From NCBI GenBank assembly GCA_031553765.1, contig JAVBKY010000002.1:310001-374000 (forward strand): a DNA stretch of 64,000 nucleotides, written 5' to 3'. Position numbers and translations under genes: made by a program. Origin of the DNA: JAITMY01 sp031553765. Lineage in GTDB: Bacteria > Bacteroidota > Bacteroidia > Bacteroidales > UBA932. Positions within the stretch are counted from its first letter, which is position 1, and each line of letters starts with the position of its first letter. Shown piece after piece: positions 46,321 through 55,700 of the stretch. A model generated the notes under the pieces. The model had not been told where the DNA came from, made no database searches, and was given only the letters and a program-made list of their open reading frames with translations.

Positions 46321-47718
46321 TTAGTACACCACCACCTTTTGGGAGGTATGGGTACCCTTCTTATCCAACTTCACACGCACCACATATACTCCATGTGGTA
46401 AATTATGCATGGCTATTTGCCGCTGCTTAACGGCAAAGAGCATTCTCCCTCCTGACATATTGTAAACAGAAACAACTTCATTATCGGGAACGTATAACAT
46501 CCTATTCGAAACGTAAATATCATGCTTAAGCATGCGTTCTTCTACTGATGTAGGAACAGGCTCTGTGGCAGGCTGTGACATTACACCCAAACGACCGTTG
46601 CGGTTTGCTGTCTTCAACGTATACGTGGCATTGGGGCGACTCTTTACGCTATAAAAGGTTTTTGCCGTAAAATCCACCAGCGTATCATTGCGAAATAGGA
46701 GGTAGCCGCGGGCACCTGATACGGCACTCCACTTCAACGAGTCGTTTACAATAAATACCGTTGGCGGTGCAAGTTGGGCAACACTCAACTTCACACGTGG
46801 ATCCCATCCCTTGAAGAAAAATTCAATGGTATACTTCAGCGTATCGGCATCGCTCATTTGCGTACTCCATGGTACGCGTTGCGACACATCAAGCAGGTTG
46901 CCCTCGGCATCCTTACTTTTATACTCTGCCATATAGGTAGCGGTTTCTTTGCCGTCCCAAGGTTGCCACCCCGCGGGGCTGATATGTGATCCCACTTTAC
47001 AATTGATAAAAACCGACGAAGAATTTGTTTTCCAAGGACGCCCCAAATAGCATGTTTTGGTTAAGCCGTCTTCCGCCTTCAGGTCGCTATTTTTTATCAC
47101 TATGCCGTGCCTAAAGTCATCGGTAAATATTTTTGAATCCTCGGGTGCCGTAATATATCCACCATTTCTATTACGCGACACAATAAGGCTATAATCGTAC
47201 ATGCACGCCGCATCGCCATATATAAAATCTACGTCACCCCAAGTTTCGCAATTCACCATGTACTGCCGCCTTTTATTGGCGCGGTGCGTATCCTGATACC
47301 CGAGCATACGGCAGCCGTTGAAGATGATGGAGTCTCCATCAGCGCGTACGGCTATAGCCTGAGCTTGCGTAGCAGTATTTTCAAACGTAACATTTTCTGC
47401 ATAAAAGCCATCGTACTCCACCAAGAAGGTAGGTTCCAAAGTAGCACTTCTTCCCAGAACTTTGTCGCTATAATAATCACCTGTGATAATTACGCCATCC
47501 CTACTTTCACCAATAATGGTAATGTTCTTTTTCGGGACCACAAGAGGATAAGATTCACTTATCTTTTTGTAAGTTCCGTTTTTTAGGTAAAGTACATCCC
47601 CCTCCTTTGCCTGCGAAAGGGCTATACCCAGCACATTATTACCGGGCGATAGCACCTTTTGCGCAAGCAGGTTTGTAGAGAGGCCTATAAAAACGGCTAA
47701 GCAGGTTAGAATTCTCAT
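46321..47718 (-). CDS. Pectin methylesterase (CE8) with T9SS-like tail
   Basis: 465 residues. Signal peptide ends STNLLAQ. CE8 motifs: AIAVRADGDSIIFNGCRMLGYQDT, WGDVDFIYGDAACMYDYSLI near 160 (GxVDFIFG-type, with the catalytic Asp) and CYLGRPWKTNSSSVFINC near 227 (LGRPW). The last about 70 residues (from RMLYVPDNEVVSVYNMSGG to SQKVVVY) look like a T9SS type A tail. It removes methyl groups from pectin, making substrate for the two lyases encoded right downstream. It lies 17 bp after SusD. Confidence 0.93.
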   Translation of the reverse strand: MRILTCLAVFIGLSTNLLAQKVLSPGNNVLGIALSQAKEGDVLYLKNGTYKKISESYPLVVPKKNITIIGESRDGVIITGDYYSDKVLGRSATLEPTFLVEYDGFYAENVTFENTATQAQAIAVRADGDSIIFNGCRMLGYQDTHRANKRRQYMVNCETWGDVDFIYGDAACMYDYSLIVSRNRNGGYITAPEDSKIFTDDFRHGIVIKNSDLKAEDGLTKTCYLGRPWKTNSSSVFINCKVGSHISPAGWQPWDGKETATYMAEYKSKDAEGNLLDVSQRVPWSTQMSDADTLKYTIEFFFKGWDPRVKLSVAQLAPPTVFIVNDSLKWSAVSGARGYLLFRNDTLVDFTAKTFYSVKSRPNATYTLKTANRNGRLGVMSQPATEPVPTSVEERMLKHDIYVSNRMLYVPDNEVVSVYNMSGGRMLFAVKQRQIAMHNLPHGVYVVRVKLDKKGTHTSQKVVVY

Positions 47719-47735
47719 TATTGTATTATTTCCTT

Positions 47736-49592
47736 TTAATCGTAATTAGAATTCTGTCCAAACTCCGAGCCATTGTTAATAGACTGTAGGAACGAAATGG
47801 GCAAAGGTCGCACGTAGTGCTTATTCGGATCAAACTGCGTAATATTGGGGTTGGCCTTGCCTGCACCCAAGCGATTTTCGAGCTGCTTGGTGCGCTTAAG
47901 ATCAAACCAGCGCAAGTGCTCGCCACAGAGCTCACGCGCACGCTCGTCGAGTATAAAGTTGACGTATCCCGAACCGGCAGGCGAGCCATTAATATCTGCA
48001 GCTACGGCCAAATTACTGGCTCCCCCCTGCACTTGCGCACGCCCACGCAACACATTCACGTACGCTAATCCACCTGCGTTATCTCCCAATGCAAAGGCTG
48101 CCTCTGCTGCAATGAGGTACATTTCGGCAAAGCGCATCATAATCACATCCAACTTACCCGCGTTATTCTTGGTAGTGGCCGTTGCGTAAACCGTGTCCCT
48201 ATACTTCATTAGCTGCGGGTAGAAGTAATCATTGGTTGGCGTTTTCAGCGTACCATCAGTCTCATACAAATCATTAATATCACGCACCCCATACCTTACC
48301 GTAGCCTTGTTAGGCACCACGTTTTTGGTAAAATACAGCGCAGTATCACCCACGCCAAACCCCCACTTGGTTCTGAGGCGCTCCGGCACGTCCGGTCCGG
48401 CAAGGAATCTAGTAGTATCCTTACCAAACAACTTAATAGCGGCTGTGGTCCAGTTAGCAGTTGTGGGATCATTGCGACGCCACACTTCACGGAAAAACGC
48501 AGCATAACGAGCATCCTTGGAGGCATCATACAAGTTCAGAAAATACTTTGTAGGTGCAATAAATACCATGTCGGCATAACCGTACAGCTGATTCTTATTT
48601 ACTCCCATTCCCTTATCAGCATAGCTGGATATAAAGTAGCTGGTAAGGCGATTGGGGGCGGCTTGAGGGTTAAGTGCATCCTGCGTAGAATGGCTCACAA
48701 TAAACAAGGCCTCTTTATTATTCTTATTATTGCCTTGCGCAAATATTTCGTTTACGTTACCATAAAGAGCCGCATTATATTTCCCATCCGCAACCAGCGC
48801 TGAAGCTACCGTTGTTCTTCCTGCTATTATGGAATCTGCTGCCGACAAAGCCTTTTGGTAGTACGTTTGTGCTTCCGCATCATTTTGTTCAAAGTACTTG
48901 AGATATGATGCCCACGTTAAGTACATACGCGCAAGCATACCCTGAGCCGAAGCCTTGGTTGCCCTGCCGTGATCAGCCTGCATGACGGGTAACACCCCAG
49001 CAGCATACTCCAAATCGGGCAAAATACACTTTTCATAAAAATCGCGTACAGAACTTCGCTGAGCCGTATTCACCAGCGACTTGGTTTCATCCATTTTAAG
49101 AGCAACACCACCCCATTGCTCCACAACATGCCAGTAGTAGAAGGCACGCAAAAATCGAGCCTCCCCTACACGTTGTGCACGCGTGGTTTCGTTACCATAC
49201 GTAGCCTGAGGAGCACGCTCAACAGCAGCATTACAATTGTTTATTGCAATATAAAAACGCTCCCAGCAGTTTTTCATCAAGCCCGTATTGGTTGAGTTCA
49301 ACTTTGAATTGTACATGCCCGTGGGAAAATACTCCAACTTACCGGGTGCATCTGTCCAGATATCGGTACCAACCATAGCCAGCCCTATCGGATTTTCACG
49401 TCCGTAGAATTCCTTTCGCAACTGTGAGTAGCAAAGATTAACCAACCCCGTATGCCCTTCCTCGGTAGAAAACACGTTATCTGCCGTGGAGCCGCTGGGG
49501 TTATACTCTTCCATGTCGGCTATACAGGAATTCAACCCAACAGCCAGGCCTATGGACAAGAGTATAGCTGTAATATATTTCATTGATTTCAT
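47736..49592 (-). CDS. SusD/RagB-family lipoprotein of the second pectin SusCD pair
   Basis: 618 residues. The lipoprotein signal ends in GLNSC; MKYITAIL at 49583 is an alternative start. SusD features: MEEYNPSGSTADNVFSTEEG early, ARFLRAFYYWHVVEQWGGV, and the C-terminal block ILDERARELCGEHLRWFDLKRTKQLENR, ending GSEFGQNSNYD. It should bind pectin-derived oligosaccharides over the SusC encoded just upstream (gap 26 bp). It resembles the SusD at 58180-59979, sharing EEYNPSGSTA and the C-terminal block, so the two pairs are paralogous. Substrate is inferred from the CE8 and PL1 neighbours. Confidence 0.95.
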   Translation of the reverse strand: MKSMKYITAILLSIGLAVGLNSCIADMEEYNPSGSTADNVFSTEEGHTGLVNLCYSQLRKEFYGRENPIGLAMVGTDIWTDAPGKLEYFPTGMYNSKLNSTNTGLMKNCWERFYIAINNCNAAVERAPQATYGNETTRAQRVGEARFLRAFYYWHVVEQWGGVALKMDETKSLVNTAQRSSVRDFYEKCILPDLEYAAGVLPVMQADHGRATKASAQGMLARMYLTWASYLKYFEQNDAEAQTYYQKALSAADSIIAGRTTVASALVADGKYNAALYGNVNEIFAQGNNKNNKEALFIVSHSTQDALNPQAAPNRLTSYFISSYADKGMGVNKNQLYGYADMVFIAPTKYFLNLYDASKDARYAAFFREVWRRNDPTTANWTTAAIKLFGKDTTRFLAGPDVPERLRTKWGFGVGDTALYFTKNVVPNKATVRYGVRDINDLYETDGTLKTPTNDYFYPQLMKYRDTVYATATTKNNAGKLDVIMMRFAEMYLIAAEAAFALGDNAGGLAYVNVLRGRAQVQGGASNLAVAADINGSPAGSGYVNFILDERARELCGEHLRWFDLKRTKQLENRLGAGKANPNITQFDPNKHYVRPLPISFLQSINNGSEFGQNSNYD

Positions 49593-49618
49593 AGCTTCTA
49601 TTTCAATAAAGGGTTGAA

Positions 49619-52600
49619 CTAAAATTCGAGACTAAGGCCAACAATAAACTGCTTACTAAGTGGTGTTTTCTCGGAACCTCCACGCTCCGGGTCATAGTAC
49701 TGAATAAGATGGCTCTTAGCCTTAGTAAACAGGTTGTTTCCTGTAACGTATACTCGTAGTTTTTCTAACTTAACTTGGCGAGCATACTTTGCAGGCAGCG
49801 TGTAACCAAGCGTTAGCGTGCGGAACTTAAAGTATGAGCCATCTACATATTGTAGCGTATTGAAGTAGAGATATGCCGTAGATGCATAACCGGGCGCGGG
49901 ATAATCGTTGGTGGGTGTTTCCGGCGTCCAATACTCTAAGTAACCTGGACCGTTATTTACTCCCTCCGGGTCGTAGCGTCCCAAGAATTCTGCCTGAATC
50001 ATCTGCCCCCAACGCATTACAAACGACGCGGTAAGATCAAAGCCCTTATAGGTAAATGTGGTGTTAAAACCACCAATCCAACTAGGAACTTGTGAGCCTA
50101 TTACAAACTGGTCATTTGCATCTATTTTACCATCGCCATTCTTATCCTCCACCCTAATATCACCTGGCTTTTGATTATATGTAGCAGCCAAAGTTGCTTC
50201 GCTCTCTTGCCAAATTCCAATCTTGTTGTAGCCATAGAATGACTTAATAGGACTACCTACCACCAAATTTCCTGTAGAATTAATAATCTGGCTTAATCCA
50301 TCATATAACTCCGTTATCTCTTCTATATTCTTAGAAAAAGTCAGCATACTTGTCCAACGAAATCCAGCTTTTTCCACGTTCACCGTATTCAGCGTAACTT
50401 CAACTCCCTTATTATTGGTTTTGGCAATATTTTGGTAGGTGTCAAAAACGGTAGAACCGCTACCTCCGGAAATGGTAGCTGCAGTGCGCTTTAATAGCAC
50501 ATCGTAAGTATTGCTGTTATAAAAATCAAGGGTTAGGTTAACTCTATTTTTAAATAGCGATACATCTAAGCCCAAATCCACAGACGCCGTTTTTTCCCAC
50601 CTCAAACCATTATTACCAATGGTTGAGCCAAAACCATAGGTGCTTGCTCCCACATCGCCAAAGGCGAATTTATCCACAATGTTTCCCGCAAGGCTTTGCG
50701 ATCCGTACACATCGATACCGGAGTTACCTGTAACACCATAGCTCACGCGCAATTTAAGGTCGTTGACTTGAGATACATTTTGCATAAAATTTTCATCGCT
50801 GATACGCCATGCTGCCGATGCTGCCGGGAAGTAATCCCAGTGGTTGGGTATGCGCGATGCTCCATCCCAACGCACGCTGGCCATAAACAGGTACTTATCC
50901 ATAAGCCCGTACTCTACCCTTGTAGCAAAGGACGTCATTGTGGACTTAACGTAACTGGATGATTCCACCAGCGTTGTCTGCTGCAAACCTCCCATGTTGT
51001 AGTATAGCTGAGTGGGAATAAGCAGATTTTTTCCGCTCATCTTTCCAGCCTCGCTAATCGACCAATTCTCACTATAAACACCAATAAATGTAAGAGCATG
51101 TATATCGGCAAATGTTCTTTTAAATGTGAGAATATTTTCCCACTTAAGAGATTGCCCCATGCTGGTATTGTACTCTGCCCTATTAGGTCCGGTAAGAGCA
51201 ATATCGGTAGAGATAGAGTCCTGATAAATACCTGTGCGCTCAAAGCTGACGTTAGTTCCCAGATTTGAGGTTAACTTCAATCCTTCAATGGGAGTTATTT
51301 CGGCATAGGCCGAAAGTGACAAGCGGTGGCGAAGTACATTGTTTTCATTACTTATACCCTGCTGTGCTGCATACTCATCAAGCATAGGTGTTTTATATGA
51401 CGACTCCATACCCGATACCGGATACATGTTTATTTTTCCATCATCATCGTACGCCAAACCGTATGGACGAGAGGAAAGAGCGTTCTTCAGCACCGATTCC
51501 GAGCGATTATTTATATTCCAATACGTATATTGAGAATACATACCGGCCTTAGCCCACTTATTTATGTTTTGGTCTATATTCAAACGCGCCGTTATACGCT
51601 GTGCATCGTTGTACTTTACGGTACCGCCCTCATCGTAGTAGTTAATTGACATGAAGGTTTGATTTTTTTCTCCACCGCTACGCACAGATACGCTGTGGCT
51701 TTGCTGCGTGGCGTTGCGCTGCATTTGATCCACCCAGTTTACCCATTCGCCGTTCTGCATGGCTGTCAACTCCGACTGGTTGGTAAATATTTGATCATCG
51801 CTTGCCGCCGGGGCCCAATTATTCCGGTTACGCCAACCATCACGGCGCAGCTGCATGTAGGCGTCACCTATACGGGGTTCGGGGTATTCGGCCAATCCGT
51901 TTACACCAAAATAGCCATCGTATACCACTCGCGTTTGCCCCTTGATTCCCTTCTTGGTAGTAATAAGCACAACGCCGTTAGCACCTTGCGAACCATAAAT
52001 AGCGGTAGACGAAGCATCCTTCAGCACCTCTATACTTTCAATATCATTGGGGTTCAAATCTTCGTAGCTGCCGCCACCCACTCCGTCAATGATAAACAAG
52101 GGCTTATTACGGTCGGTATTATCATTGCTACCCATAATAGAACGGTTGCCTCGAATACGAATATCAACACCCGCACCGGCCTTACCCGAACTCTGCACAA
52201 TATCCATACCGGCTACCTTTCCTTGAATAGCATCCATAGGGTTGGAGGTGGGTACCGCCGTAATATCATTACCTCTCACCGATGCCACAGCACCTGTGAG
52301 GTCACGCTTACGCACGGTTCCGTAACCTATCACCACCACATCCGAGAGCTCATTCACCACCTCACTCATGGTTACATCCACGCGCGAGCGAGCACCCACC
52401 AGCACCTCTCTTTCCCCCATGCCTACAAATGAAAACACGAGCGTAGCATTTGACGGCACCTGAATGCTATACTCACCATTCATTCCTGTAATTACACCTT
52501 GCGTTGTACCCTTTACTACAACTCCGGCTCCAACCACAGGTTGACCCGTTTCGTCTATCACCATACCCGATATGGTGCGACCTTGCGCTATTGCATTTCC

Positions 52601-52657
52601 CGAAAGAAATACAAGTAAACACACAACAAAGAGTTTATGTAAGTATTTTTTAATCAT
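49619..52657 (-). CDS. SusC/RagA-family TonB-linked transporter, second pectin pair
   Basis: 1012 residues. Signal peptide ends SGNAIAQG; carboxypeptidase-like domain (about 27-110, ISGMVIDETGQPVVGAGVVVKG), then the TonB-box/plug junction (LSDVVVIGYGTVRKRDLTGAV), plug motifs (PLFIIDGVGGG, DIESIEVLKDASSTAIYGSQGANGVVLITTKKG) and the barrel, ending PLSKQFIVGLSLEF. It imports oligosaccharides bound by SusD across the outer membrane. It heads the operon SusC-SusD-CE8-PL1-PL1. Its start is 25 bp downstream of a hairpin with T-run (52682-52731), so expression may depend on read-through. Confidence 0.96.
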   Translation of the reverse strand: MIKKYLHKLFVVCLLVFLSGNAIAQGRTISGMVIDETGQPVVGAGVVVKGTTQGVITGMNGEYSIQVPSNATLVFSFVGMGEREVLVGARSRVDVTMSEVVNELSDVVVIGYGTVRKRDLTGAVASVRGNDITAVPTSNPMDAIQGKVAGMDIVQSSGKAGAGVDIRIRGNRSIMGSNDNTDRNKPLFIIDGVGGGSYEDLNPNDIESIEVLKDASSTAIYGSQGANGVVLITTKKGIKGQTRVVYDGYFGVNGLAEYPEPRIGDAYMQLRRDGWRNRNNWAPAASDDQIFTNQSELTAMQNGEWVNWVDQMQRNATQQSHSVSVRSGGEKNQTFMSINYYDEGGTVKYNDAQRITARLNIDQNINKWAKAGMYSQYTYWNINNRSESVLKNALSSRPYGLAYDDDGKINMYPVSGMESSYKTPMLDEYAAQQGISNENNVLRHRLSLSAYAEITPIEGLKLTSNLGTNVSFERTGIYQDSISTDIALTGPNRAEYNTSMGQSLKWENILTFKRTFADIHALTFIGVYSENWSISEAGKMSGKNLLIPTQLYYNMGGLQQTTLVESSSYVKSTMTSFATRVEYGLMDKYLFMASVRWDGASRIPNHWDYFPAASAAWRISDENFMQNVSQVNDLKLRVSYGVTGNSGIDVYGSQSLAGNIVDKFAFGDVGASTYGFGSTIGNNGLRWEKTASVDLGLDVSLFKNRVNLTLDFYNSNTYDVLLKRTAATISGGSGSTVFDTYQNIAKTNNKGVEVTLNTVNVEKAGFRWTSMLTFSKNIEEITELYDGLSQIINSTGNLVVGSPIKSFYGYNKIGIWQESEATLAATYNQKPGDIRVEDKNGDGKIDANDQFVIGSQVPSWIGGFNTTFTYKGFDLTASFVMRWGQMIQAEFLGRYDPEGVNNGPGYLEYWTPETPTNDYPAPGYASTAYLYFNTLQYVDGSYFKFRTLTLGYTLPAKYARQVKLEKLRVYVTGNNLFTKAKSHLIQYYDPERGGSEKTPLSKQFIVGLSLEF

Positions 52658-52681
52658 AAAACCGTTTTATAAATAAATTGC

Positions 52682-52731
52682 AAAAAACAAACCCTGCTCC
52701 TGCACGGAATACCGCAACCAGAACAGGGTTT
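52682..52731 (-). terminator. Hairpin with T-run just before the second pectin SusC gene
   Basis: On the minus strand CAGGGTTT/AAACCCTG arms (52724-52731 and 52689-52696) bracket a partly paired 27-nt interior and are followed by a T-run from A 52682-52687. It follows the stop of the 1643-residue protein by 30 bp and precedes the SusC ATG by 25 bp. No promoter fits between it and SusC. Confidence 0.75.
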
Positions 52732-52761
52732 TGTCAAAACACTTAAGACATAGCAATATAA

Positions 52762-55700
52762 CTACTGCTTGCTCACCTTCATCACCTGTGGCAGATTGCT
52801 ACCTTCAACAAAGATTACAACCAAGTAAGTGCCTGAGGCCAAATCAGCAACTGACAATGTTGATGCTTGTGCCCCACCCATGGGCAAACGCTTTACAATG
52901 TGACCCGAACCCAAGTTCACAATATCAACCCTTGTTATATTCTTCTCGCCATCCAGATATATATCACCACTCGTAGGATTGGGGTACACATTGATACCAT
53001 AGTTGGCCGTATAATTCTTACGTGTGACACCGGTATTTCCGCCACCACTATAGAACCAGAATCCATCAAAGTAGATATTGTGTGCCACTGCAGACGAAGC
53101 GCCTGACTCGGTTTGGTAGAACCTTATAAAGCGGCTATTCTTACTAAAGTTCTTTAGGCTTACATACTTGTAAACATTAGGTGTAAGTTGTGTACACATA
53201 GCAGGAACTTCGTTCTCCTTTGTAGCGGACATTTCATTAACAATGTAGTGTACATCATCCCATGACTCCGCATCGTTCGACTGTTGTACCGCAACAGTTG
53301 AAGGATAGGTAGAGCCTGTAACCACAACACCGAACTTCAATGAATCCAACTCACCATCGTAAGCAAATATCAAGCGGGTTTGACGACCTGCCAACTTTGT
53401 AGTCTTCAAACCAATGTTCGCAAAGTCAGCTGTTGTACCATTTTCCTCTATACCATTAAGGTAAGTTCCTTGAATACGTGTTTGGTTGAGGAATTCAGCG
53501 TTATCATCGTTCTTCTCTGCACGCAAACCTGTTTTTGCAAAGTCAAACCACTTGTTCTTGGCCCAGGTTTCATCCAACTTATTATCAACCTTTACAGTAG
53601 GGGTCCACTCTCTTGCGTTGATAGAAATAGGCAGCTTAGGTGCACCTGAATCTGGGGCAGGATCTCCTCCAATATAAATGGGAGCCAGGATTTGAATATC
53701 AATAGTATCCGCAACACGGTAGCCCATCTCGTTTGGAGTGGTAACGGTTGCCACCATAGTAGCCCATCCCTTATTAACCCCCGTAATAATACCATCCGGG
53801 CTAACCGAAGCAAAGTCGGGAGAGAGCGTAGCGTAAGTTACAGTCTTATGGGTAGCATTTGAAGGAGTTACCACTGATTCCAGCTGGTAAAGACTATCGG
53901 GACGAATCTGTAAATAGTTTTTCCCGGGCCTCCATGGTTGTTGTATCTCCACTGTCTCCGGACAAATCACGCTAGAACCCGAAGTCTTGGTTACCACCAC
54001 CGTCATGGTAGCAGTCTTACCACTGCCATCGGCAGCAGCTGCAGTAAGCGTAGCTGTACCGTTGTCTTGAGGTACAAGGTTGCCCGTAGCATCCACCGTC
54101 ACAGCCGCAGTGTTGCTTGACGTCCATGTTACCGATGTATTGCTTGCATCAGCAGGTGTGCAAGCATACGTCATCTTAACAATACCTGCTGACTCACACC
54201 AACTCTGAGGTGCTGTCATATAAATAGTATCGTTCGACACCCTTGCGCTGCTTGGCTTTTCAAACACGCTAATACCTACACTCGTTACAGGCACATTTGT
54301 GCTATTCGGTCCGTAGTATTTTACGCTGTGAAGGTTTACCTTATCTGTTCTGGCAGCTGTAAGCGCAGTCATACCGGACCTTCCGGCAAGAAAGCGCAAG
54401 TAGAAATTCTTCTCAGCGCGAGGCAGATTAACAATAAACTTATTAGCCATTTGATTAGGCATAACAAAACCCACAGTTCGACCAGCGCTACCGCTTTCCT
54501 TATCCGCATCTATCTTCAACCAAGTTGTACCATCGTATGATTTTTCAACCATTGCAACACGTCCGTCACCATACATTGATAGAACCAACTCAATAGTCTT
54601 CACTTCCTTATTCACTTGTCCAATAACCAAAGCACTTTCATTAAATACAATAGTTCCTGTTTCACCTTGTATCTCACTGGTAGGAGGGTTAGGACTTGTA
54701 GTTACAGCAGCAGTTAGGTTATTGTTACCTGCACCATTAATATTCAGAATACCCTTATCCTCATTCAGAAATTTAGCACCTGCGTAAGGAACCACGTTCA
54801 CATTCTTCAGCGTAAACTCAACATTTGAGCCGGCAGCCGAACCATAAAGCGGACGATCTATAGTTACGTTATTTATAATGTTATTACCTGATGCAAAGTT
54901 TGGCGTACTATCGGTATTAGGTAGCACCAACTTAGCTGTGCGCCTCTCCCAATCTTCAAAACCTTCGCTCAGCAGAACTTCAGCGCTACCCACAGCAGTT
55001 ACAGTACAAGTGGCCGTCTTTGAACCATCAGCAGTAGCAGCCGTAATGGTTGCAGTACCGGCACTAACAGCTTGTACACCCCCCCACTGATTTACCGTAA
55101 CCTTAGTGGGATCGCTTGACGACCAACGAATCACATTATCAGCCAACTTAGTAGCAACAACTGTAGCAACAAGCGTAGCAACAGCAGGTACGCGAACTGA
55201 CAAGGTAGAAGGTAAACTTACCGACGTAATAGCAGGAGCTGCTACACCATCAATTTCTTCATCACCCGAGGGAACGCTATCAGCAACAACCTTTACAGCA
55301 TTCACAAGCAGCTGCTTCATGTTAGCGTTAATAAGGTTGTGCGATTGCTGGTTAAGACCAATGTAGCAGTAGTTGCTCTTAAGAGCATCAGTACCATCAG
55401 CAAGGTTACCCTTAGCTTGATAGTACACAGCATAGCTATTGCCATTAACAACTTCTGGGCTAACCTTAGACTTCAGCGTTCCGGTTTTGGGAGCAGCTGT
55501 GGTTATCATACCTAAGTAGCTGGCGCTTGACCTCGCAATAGTATCAAGCAAGCAAACCGTATTGCCTACATACTTCAAGCCCTTGTATAGATTATTAGAC
55601 TGATCGGCAGTTGCCACTTCAATAGCCTTTTGGAATACCATATTTTGTTCGTATACAACGCTCTCTGTATGACCGTAACGGCTGGTAACCCAACTCCAAC

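Noticed and set aside
51659..52432. 257-residue open frame on the plus strand opposite the second pectin SusC gene
   Set aside because: It lies wholly antisense to a convincing SusC plug and N-terminal region, is rich in His/Thr/Arg runs from reversed codons, and shows no signal or domain.
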